A stretch of DNA of 7,037 bases from Limisphaerales bacterium (lineage in GTDB: Bacteria; Verrucomicrobiota; Verrucomicrobiia; Limisphaerales; UBA11358), in assembly GCA_027451565.1 (NCBI GenBank), contig DAIDJC010000177.1, positions 1-7,037 of the forward strand, written 5' to 3'. This document shows positions 1 to 4,735 of this stretch, piece by piece. How positions within the stretch are numbered: the first letter of the stretch is position 1; the number at the start of each line of letters is the position of its first letter. Both the position numbers and the translations under genes were made by a program. A model generated the notes under the pieces. It was not told the DNA's origin. It did not search any database and was given only the letters and a program-made list of their open reading frames with translations.

Positions 1-33
1 GTTCTTCCATGAAATTTTGGTTAAAGCAAAGTT

Positions 34-63
34 CAAGGCGACGCTCCAATGAGCGTCGCCTTG
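34..63 (-). terminator. Rho-independent terminator of the RRM gene, possibly bidirectional
   Basis: A perfect 13-bp inverted repeat (34-46 with 51-63) has a 4-base loop (CAAT). It begins 16 bases past the stop codon of the minus-strand RRM gene. Read on the minus strand, the stem is followed by a T-rich stretch (AACTTTGCTTTAAC). On the plus strand it is followed by TTGCAATTTAAATTATT, also T-rich. It could therefore also stop transcription entering from the left. The stem is directly visible; termination is inferred from position and shape. Confidence 0.8.
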
Positions 64-79
64 CAATTTAAATTATTAA

Positions 80-442
80 TTAATAACGGTCACGACCGCC
101 ACCGCCACCGCCGCCGCCACCACGAAATTCACGGCGCGGACCGCGGTCTCCACCACCACCACCACCACCGGGACGTTCGCCGCGAGGACGCTCTTCCTTG
201 GGTCGGGCAATGTTGACGGTTAAGGGGCGGTTGTCCAAGGAAGCGCCATGCAAGGCCTGAATGGCCTTTTGAGCTTCTTCGGGTGAGGACATGGTCACAA
301 AACCAAACCCGCGAGAGCGACCTGTCATGCGGTCCATCATCAGGTTGGCTTCCATCACTGTTCCATGAGCTGCAAATGCCTCATGGAGATCATTCTCTGT
401 AGTGTTGAAGGAAAGATTTCCCACAAACAGTTTGTTGTTCAT
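80..442 (-). CDS. Single-RRM, glycine-rich RNA-binding protein
   Basis: This 120-residue cytoplasmic protein consists of one RNA recognition motif and a disordered basic/glycine tail. RNP2 is LFVGNL (residues 5-10) and RNP1 is RGFGFVTM (44-51). The aromatic residues that stack on RNA bases (F6, F46, F48) are present; the last RNP1 position is Met rather than the usual Phe/Tyr. The RRM ends near residue 80. The tail has Arg/Glu/Pro-rich segments and two glycine runs (7 Gly at 92-98, 9 Gly at 108-116) and ends in RDRY. This matches the small bacterial Rbp family, best known in cyanobacteria and also seen in Verrucomicrobia and other groups, thought to bind single-stranded RNA and often linked to cold or stress. 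The ATG at 440-442 places RNP2 four residues from the start, as is normal for the family. No good Shine-Dalgarno is visible. The gene is probably monocistronic, with a strong hairpin just after it. The RNA target cannot be read from the sequence. Confidence 0.93.
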   Translation of the reverse strand: MNNKLFVGNLSFNTTENDLHEAFAAHGTVMEANLMMDRMTGRSRGFGFVTMSSPEEAQKAIQALHGASLDNRPLTVNIARPKEERPRGERPGGGGGGGDRGPRREFRGGGGGGGGGRDRY

Positions 443-693
443 AGATGACTCGCTGCTTAACTAACCGATTTCTGACTGTTCCCGACTGCCGGGTTTCAAA
501 TCATCATTGAACCAAGTTCACTTGAAGATTCACCATGTTCGAAAGGTCAAATTAGTCAACAGACGGCTGAATTTAACCACCTTAAAGTAAACGATGCAAG
601 TCAAATCTGCAGGCCAAATGAAATTGCCAATGATCGGCAAACAGCTTGCTAGACAGACTCAAAACTCAAAACTTTTATAAAACCATATCCTTA
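443..693 (-). promoter_or_regulatory. Leader and promoter region of the RRM gene, with candidate hairpins
   Basis: This non-coding, AT-rich stretch of about 250 bp must hold the RRM promoter. No convincing -35/-10 pair stands out. Three TTGAC boxes read on the minus strand (at 546-550, 555-559 and 600-604), but none has a good TATAAT-like hexamer at the right distance. Nearer the gene, 492-513 can fold into a 7-bp stem with one bulge (GGTT.CAA with TTGAACC, 7-base loop). It overlaps a weak CCCG/CGGG hairpin at about 484-493, so the two would exclude each other. An imperfect palindrome, CAAGTTCACTTG, lies at 513-524. A structured 5' leader is possible but unproven. Confidence 0.35.
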
Positions 694-1089
694 TTAGACA
701 ACGGGTTGTGGATCATTGACGGGCGCCATTTCCTCACAAGCCCGTGGATAAAGTCGGCAGAATTGGGTCATAGATTCGGGAGGCAATTCTCCAGCCCGGA
801 TCAATCGTTCCAGAAGATTTAGAAAACACTTCAAATGCTCCAATCTCACCGGCCAAGGTTTGACTGGCTGGCTTTGATCTCGATTCACGGAGACGATAAA
901 ATGATAAAATCCTTGAATTGAAGCCACCTCACTGGCTGGAGCCGGTCTCCCCCTTTGAACATCTTCTGCAAGCATTCGGCATTGCAGATCGAGCGTTTTG
1001 ATGACAGCGCTGGGGGGTAATTGCTCCAAGGAACGCTCAATACGAAGAAAAAAGGCTGACTTTGCGGGTATCATGCGGGATTGGCTCAT
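694..1089 (-). CDS. Hypothetical helical protein, 131 residues
   Basis: I do not recognise this protein. It is 131 residues with no signal peptide or transmembrane segment. It looks mostly alpha-helical, with amphipathic stretches at about 12-48, 60-75 and 84-122, and has scattered cysteines without a metal-binding spacing. Prolines are grouped in the linkers (RGRPAPAS, QPVKPWPVR). No competing frame covers the region and the codon use looks ordinary. The ATG at 1087-1089 overlaps the stop of an upstream small frame as ATGA, which favours this start over the internal Met6. It is transcribed away from the response regulator gene, from a shared region of about 300 bp. The stop is TAA at 694-696, with no clear terminator after it. 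It is probably a lineage-specific cytoplasmic protein; no function is proposed. Confidence 0.65.
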   Translation of the reverse strand: MSQSRMIPAKSAFFLRIERSLEQLPPSAVIKTLDLQCRMLAEDVQRGRPAPASEVASIQGFYHFIVSVNRDQSQPVKPWPVRLEHLKCFLNLLERLIRAGELPPESMTQFCRLYPRACEEMAPVNDPQPVV

Positions 1090-1304
1090 GCATTTTTATT
1101 AATCGGACGAATAAATGGCCTTATGCAACGACCGGCTTTGCCGGAAATCATTTCGTGAGATCGAACAGGCAGCAATAAAACCTCAACCGGGACCGGCTTG
1201 TACTCTGCTGACCGGTTCCTAAACGGCTCTAAAGCGCTGGAAAAAACCATTTCCATCATCATCTTAGGCGAAAAAACTAAGGCATTATGCGAAGGGTGAC
1301 ACAC
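1086..1304 (-). CDS. Doubtful small ORF overlapping the next gene by ATGA
   Basis: This frame has 72 codons with a GTG start, or begins at one of several Met codons from residue 15 (MMMEM). Its TGA overlaps the ATG of the 694-1089 gene, the arrangement typical of translational coupling. The product would be small and basic, with a hydrophobic patch (VEVLLLPV), and resembles no family I know. Against it: a good -10-like TAAAAT on the minus strand (1309-1314) sits only 5 bases before the GTG. Transcription from it would start at or after that codon, leaving only the shorter Met-started version. The stretch also doubles as the divergent promoter region for the response regulator. It could equally be an untranslated leader. 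If it is not a gene, 1090-1387 is simply the intergenic region. Confidence 0.25.
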   Translation of the reverse strand: MCHPSHNALVFSPKMMMEMVFSSALEPFRNRSAEYKPVPVEVLLLPVRSHEMISGKAGRCIRPFIRPINKNA

Positions 1305-1332
1305 TTGGATTTTACCCTTTTTAAGGTAGAAA
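1305..1332 (+). promoter_or_regulatory. Weak candidate promoter for the response regulator
   Basis: TTGGAT (1305-1310) and TAGAAA (1327-1332) are separated by 16 bases and lie about 55 bases before the preferred start at 1388. They match the sigma-70 consensus at 3 of 6 and 4 of 6 positions, so this is only a possibility. The same stretch read on the minus strand contains TAAAAT (1309-1314), a better -10 element, which may serve the divergent gene. Confidence 0.2.
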
Positions 1333-1387
1333 AAGTGGCGGAATGGAATGAATGCGCTACATTACAGGGTATTCCAGATTGAGGTAT

Positions 1388-2041
1388 ATGCCTGTACGGG
1401 TTGTCATTGTGGAAGACCATGCATTGCTGGCTCAGTCCCTGGGTTCATGGATCTCCCGACATTCACAATTCGAGCTGGTTGGCGAGGCAGCCGACGGCTT
1501 GGAAGGGTTGAAGCTTTGCATGGAGCAAAAGCCGGACCTTGCCCTTGTGGACATTGAATTACCCCGCCTGGGCGGCTTGGATTTGGTCCGGAAGTTATTT
1601 CCCCTTTTGCCTTCTCTTCGCATCCTCATCATGTCCGGTCGCACTGACCCGGACACCATCTGGAAAGTCATGCAGAGTGGATCCCATGGTTATATTGAAA
1701 AAAATTTAAAGCCTGAAAACCTGGTGGAAGCGCTGGAAAAAATAGCGCGGGGAGGGACTTTTTTTAGTGAAACTTTTTTAAAAGTAAAAAGCGCCATGCT
1801 TTCCAACCCTGATGCCTTTCAGAAAATTCTCAGCGAACGTGAGCAGGATGTGCTAAGACTGGTGGCCGCAGGCATGCCAGATGCGCAAATTGCCGTCAAA
1901 CTGGTTATTTCCACATCCACAGTGGCGGTTCATCGCAAAAATGTCCGGCATAAACTTGGACTTCATAACGATCGTGAACTGGTGGCCTACGCCAGGCAAT
2001 GGGGATTGGACAAGGCTGCCACTGCCGACCCATCGGCTTGA
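1388..2041 (+). CDS. NarL/FixJ (LuxR-type) response regulator
   Basis: This is a two-component response regulator of 217 residues from this start: an N-terminal receiver domain (about 3-120) joined to a LuxR-type helix-turn-helix DNA-binding domain (about 146-206). Receiver landmarks are all present: acidic pair E9-D10, phospho-acceptor D55 in LALVDIELP, switch Ser83 in IMSG, and Lys105. The HTH begins with the typical LSEREQDVLRLVAAG and continues through the recognition helix STSTVAVHRKNVRHKLGL. The ATG at 1388 puts the first beta strand (VRVVIVED) at the usual place and has GAGG three bases upstream, a short spacing. An in-frame ATG at 1352 would add 12 residues of no known function. Phosphorylation by a sensor kinase should promote dimerisation and promoter binding. 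No kinase is beside it, so partner and targets are unknown. It is divergent from the 694-1089 gene and upstream of the sugar-related genes, making local regulation possible but unproven. Confidence 0.93.
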   Translation: MPVRVVIVEDHALLAQSLGSWISRHSQFELVGEAADGLEGLKLCMEQKPDLALVDIELPRLGGLDLVRKLFPLLPSLRILIMSGRTDPDTIWKVMQSGSHGYIEKNLKPENLVEALEKIARGGTFFSETFLKVKSAMLSNPDAFQKILSEREQDVLRLVAAGMPDAQIAVKLVISTSTVAVHRKNVRHKLGLHNDRELVAYARQWGLDKAATADPSA

Positions 2042-2136
2042 TGGCCATGCGGTGCAGGAAAAAAGAGGCATGTCTTGGAAGGGGCGCGGTCATTCTGGTA
2101 TTCAGAAGCCGTTCCGGGCATTTGACCTGTTTGTTT

Positions 2137-2152
2137 TGAATGCCTGCATTCA
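2137..2152. promoter_or_regulatory. Palindrome ahead of the RbsD-like gene, candidate operator
   Basis: TGAATGC-CT-GCATTCA is a perfect inverted repeat with 7-base arms and a 2-base centre. It lies about 30-50 bases before the RbsD-like start, in the gap after the response regulator. A TTGACC box (2122-2127) sits just upstream, with only a poor -10 (TGCATT, inside the palindrome) at 17-base spacing. The size and symmetry suit a dimeric regulator, but no regulator family is recognised from the site. Confidence 0.3.
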
Positions 2153-2189
2153 CACTTGGCTGCAATTCGTGCATGCCTTAATGTTAGCC

Positions 2190-2579
2190 ATGATTGTAAA
2201 CGGCTTACTGAATCCCAGCGTGCTATCGCTGCTGGCGCGCATCCGCCACACAAACGCATTGGTGATTGCAGATCGCGGCTTTCCGTTCTGGCCCGAGATC
2301 GAGACTGTGGATGTTTCGGTGGTGGATGACCTGCCCACCGTGTGTCAATTGATTCAAGCGCTCCGTGCCAACCATCAGTTCACCCAGGCTTTTCAGGCCC
2401 GGGAATTTCTTCGGCACAACCCCAAGGTTGTTCGTGGAAAATTTGAAACGGCTCTTCATGGCATTCCTACGCGCTTTGTGCCCCACACGGAATTTAAAAA
2501 ACAGGTCCCCCTTGCCATTGGATTGATCCGCACTGGTGACACCATCCAATACGCCAACACTCTCCTGGTTTCCGGATAA
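2190..2579 (+). CDS. RbsD/FucU-family sugar pyranase or mutarotase
   Basis: This is a small cytoplasmic enzyme of 129 residues. The family interconverts ring forms of sugars such as ribose or fucose (RbsD: D-ribose pyranase; FucU: L-fucose mutarotase) and usually forms decamers. From this start the numbering falls in register with known RbsD proteins: GLLN at 5-8, catalytic His20 (RHTN), Asp28 (IADRGFP), AREFLRHNP near 70-78, H99-TEFKK, and the C-terminal RTGDTIQYANTLLVSG with Y121 and N123. The YAN motif and overall length resemble RbsD more than FucU. Unusual points are Arg29 and Arg19 next to catalytic residues that normally have small neighbours, and N22 where Asp is common; substrate may differ. 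An ATG at 2181 would add three residues. The frame stays open upstream, with another ATG at 2070, but that extension has no family match. fucI downstream makes fucose a reasonable substrate guess. Confidence 0.82.
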   Translation: MIVNGLLNPSVLSLLARIRHTNALVIADRGFPFWPEIETVDVSVVDDLPTVCQLIQALRANHQFTQAFQAREFLRHNPKVVRGKFETALHGIPTRFVPHTEFKKQVPLAIGLIRTGDTIQYANTLLVSG

Positions 2580-2599
2580 TTCCAGTATCCGCAGTTATC

Positions 2600-4177
2600 A
2601 TGTGCTCTCATCCCAGAAGGCCATTCTTCGGCCTGATTTTCCACTTGGTGATTGGTGCCGGGATGTTTTTCGGGCTTTTTACCTCCTGCCCTTTGCATGC
2701 GCAGCAGGATGCCGACAACCGATACCTTGAAATCTACGAGCAGGTGCAAAAAGCCAACACCTTTTTGGATGAAGGATCCCTGTCCCAGGCATTGGATTCC
2801 TATCAAAACGCACTGGTCCAACTGCAAAATTTCAAGCAAATCTATCCGGATTGGAACCCGGATATAGTCAGTTACCGATTTGCGGACATTCAGGATAAAG
2901 TGGCGTCGCTCAAAAACCAGTTGCCCATATCCAATACCATCCCAGCCGCCAGGGTGTCCGGTGCCGCACTATCAACATCCCAACCCGCCACCGAAACCAA
3001 CCGGGCCGATGCCACCATTCTTTTTTTTCAGCAACAAGTGGAATCCTTAAGGGCTCAGAACGCCCGCTTGCAAGCCCAACTTCAGGAGGCGCTAGCCCAA
3101 GAACCATCGCCTTCTGACCGGTCCGCGTTGGAGGCGGACGCCGAGGAAATCCGTCTTTTAATGAAGGAAAATTCCCTTTTAAAATTGGGTCAATCCGGCC
3201 AAGCTGCCTCCAGCCCATCCACCAACCGCTTTGACCGAAGCGGCAGCGCCGCATTCCAAAACAATGCCACTCCTCCTCCCAGTGCCAGGCAAAACCCAGA
3301 GATGCTGTCTCTCTCGAATGAAAACCAAGTCCTTAAACGCAAGCTGGCTTCAATGATGAAGGAAATTGATTTTTTGCGTCAAAAACTGGCAAAGAATTCG
3401 GCTGAAAGCCATGTGCCGTCTTCCTCTTCTGATTCCGTGGCGAATGCTTCATCCGGCAGGGATAACTTGGAAAAACAACTTTCAGAAATGGCCTCAGCCC
3501 TGGTCCAAACAGATGAAAGGTACGAGGAATCGCTGTTTGAATTGACGCGTGAGCGCAATGCCTTGGCACGACAGTTAATTGACCAGACCGCCCCAAAGCC
3601 TTTTAATCAGGAAATTCAAATCAACACCCAGTCACCCGGGGAACCAACCCATGAGGCACCAACGCGCCTCATGTCTGCTTTTAATAACGCAGGCACAGGA
3701 TTTCCTTCCGGCCCGGCACCGGCTTTACAGGGGCACGCACTGAGTGATTCAGATCCTGGCACCGCAGGCGGTGAAACTCATGGGGATGCACGATCTGTTC
3801 AGGCTGCCGCACTCATCTCCGAGGGGCAAAAGAAGACCGCCCTGGGTGATTTCACCACAGCTTTAACGGATCTGCAAATGGCTGCGAACCTTCAGACCAA
3901 TAATCCAGAGATTCAAAACCAGCTTGGATTGACACTCGAAAGCATGGGATTGAGGCAGCCGGCAGAGTCGGCTTTTTTGAGGGCCCTTCATATCAACCCC
4001 CTTTTCAGTCCCGCTCATTTAAGCCTCGCCTTTTTTTATCTTTCCGAAAAACCGCCCCTGGTTCAACTGGCCCGGTGGCATTATGAACAAGCCCTGCGCC
4101 TGGGAGCGATCCCGAATGCGGGCTTGGAAAAAAGCCTGGCCTTCACCAATGAAACAGAAGCCATCCCGGCGCATTAA
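2600..4177 (+). CDS. Exported TPR and coiled-coil protein
   Basis: This 525-residue protein starts with a signal peptide: basic RRP, then a hydrophobic core at about 9-29, with likely cleavage after LHA (34) before QQD. TSC at 28-30 is a weak alternative lipobox. The mature part begins with a helical TPR-like unit (about 42-107: ANTFLDEGSLSQALDSYQNAL). Coiled-coil segments follow at about 137-165, 176-197, 235-267 and 288-327, separated by low-complexity Ser/Pro/Ala/Asn linkers. A flexible linker (330-400) leads to about three TPR repeats at 402-503, for example GDFTTALTDLQMAANLQTNNPE and RQPAESAFLRALHINPLFSPA. It probably acts in the periplasm or at the envelope as an assembly or scaffold protein. 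TPRs bind protein partners, which are unknown. The start is 20 bases after the RbsD-like stop and the YjbQ gene follows by 21 bases, suggesting co-transcription. No enzymatic domain is visible. Confidence 0.85.
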   Translation: MCSHPRRPFFGLIFHLVIGAGMFFGLFTSCPLHAQQDADNRYLEIYEQVQKANTFLDEGSLSQALDSYQNALVQLQNFKQIYPDWNPDIVSYRFADIQDKVASLKNQLPISNTIPAARVSGAALSTSQPATETNRADATILFFQQQVESLRAQNARLQAQLQEALAQEPSPSDRSALEADAEEIRLLMKENSLLKLGQSGQAASSPSTNRFDRSGSAAFQNNATPPPSARQNPEMLSLSNENQVLKRKLASMMKEIDFLRQKLAKNSAESHVPSSSSDSVANASSGRDNLEKQLSEMASALVQTDERYEESLFELTRERNALARQLIDQTAPKPFNQEIQINTQSPGEPTHEAPTRLMSAFNNAGTGFPSGPAPALQGHALSDSDPGTAGGETHGDARSVQAAALISEGQKKTALGDFTTALTDLQMAANLQTNNPEIQNQLGLTLESMGLRQPAESAFLRALHINPLFSPAHLSLAFFYLSEKPPLVQLARWHYEQALRLGAIPNAGLEKSLAFTNETEAIPAH

Positions 4178-4198
4178 CCCTGCCGCCACTGCTTGCAA

Positions 4199-4618
4199 AT
4201 GCGTCAATTTTTCCATCAACTCACCCTGCGAGTAACCAGGCGTGGCTTGGTGGATTTCACCAGCCAACTCCAGGGCGTGCTGCGTCAAAGCCAACTCCAG
4301 GATGGTATCATGAACCTCCTGCTGCAGCACACTTCCGCCTCACTTTTAATCCAGGAAAATGCCGATCCGGATGTGCGTCGTGATTTGGATATGTTTTTTA
4401 GCCAGCTTGTGATGGATGGCGATCCTCGGTTTATGCACCGGGCCGAGGGAGATGATGACATGGCAGCCCATATCCGCACCGCCCTGACCTCGGTTCATCT
4501 GGCCATTCCATTCCAAAACGGACAGCTTTCCTTGGGCACCTGGCAAGGTGTTTATCTTTGGGAACACCGCACCCATGCGCACGCGCGCAAAATCCTTATC
4601 CACTGCCTCGGCACCTGA
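4199..4618 (+). CDS. yjbQ: YjbQ/UPF0047 family protein
   Basis: This is a 139-residue cytoplasmic protein, close to the 138 residues of E. coli YjbQ, matching along its whole length. Family motifs appear in order: LLQHTSASL (42-50), ENADPDVRRD (53-62), EGDDDMAAHI (83-92), GTWQGVYLWEHR (113-124). The conserved histidines H44, H91 and H123 are present and probably line a metal or phosphate site of the beta-barrel trimer. The family is annotated as secondary thiamine-phosphate synthase because E. coli YjbQ shows weak activity of that kind; its main role is unsettled. The ATG at 4199 was chosen over an in-frame TTG two codons upstream because it matches the family N-terminus. It follows the TPR gene by 21 bases. 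No link between the two functions is evident. Confidence 0.93.
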   Translation: MRQFFHQLTLRVTRRGLVDFTSQLQGVLRQSQLQDGIMNLLLQHTSASLLIQENADPDVRRDLDMFFSQLVMDGDPRFMHRAEGDDDMAAHIRTALTSVHLAIPFQNGQLSLGTWQGVYLWEHRTHAHARKILIHCLGT

Positions 4619-4645
4619 AAACATCTTTCTCTTCGCTTGAATGCA

Positions 4646-4698
4646 AATCCCCGGTCGTGACTGGGATTGGAACTTGCCATCAGGCATGCTGCTTTTTT
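4646..4698 (+). terminator. Weak hairpins and T-run after yjbQ, possible terminator
   Basis: In the 117-base gap before fucI, 4646-4668 forms a 9-bp stem with one bulged C (AATCCC.GGT with ACTGGGATT, loop CGTG). A small TGCC/GGCA hairpin follows, then a run of six T at 4693-4698. The strong stem is separated from the T-run by more than 20 bases, so this is not a classic terminator. Partial termination between yjbQ and fucI is possible. The same gap could hold a fucI promoter, but no good -35/-10 pair was found. Confidence 0.25.
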
Positions 4699-4735
4699 AA
4701 GATGGAGTGTCGCTGGAATTTAAAATTAAACGTTC

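Noticed and set aside
1348..1557. 69-codon frame overlapping the start of the response regulator
   Set aside because: It is a frame-shifted shadow of the well-supported receiver domain.
2041..2139. 32-codon frame starting in a TGATG overlap with the response regulator stop
   Set aside because: It is very short and basic with no recognised features; the overlap alone is weak evidence. It is mentioned under the upstream-gap finding.
1881..2180. Full upstream extension of the RbsD-like frame into the response regulator gene
   Set aside because: The first part overlaps the HTH domain out of frame, and family similarity begins only near 2190.
2456..2839. 127-codon minus-strand frame across the RbsD-like/TPR junction
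   Set aside because: It is antisense to two supported genes and has no recognisable domain.
4674..4702. TTGCCA followed by TTAAGA as a fucI promoter
   Set aside because: The -10 match is poor; not enough to annotate.
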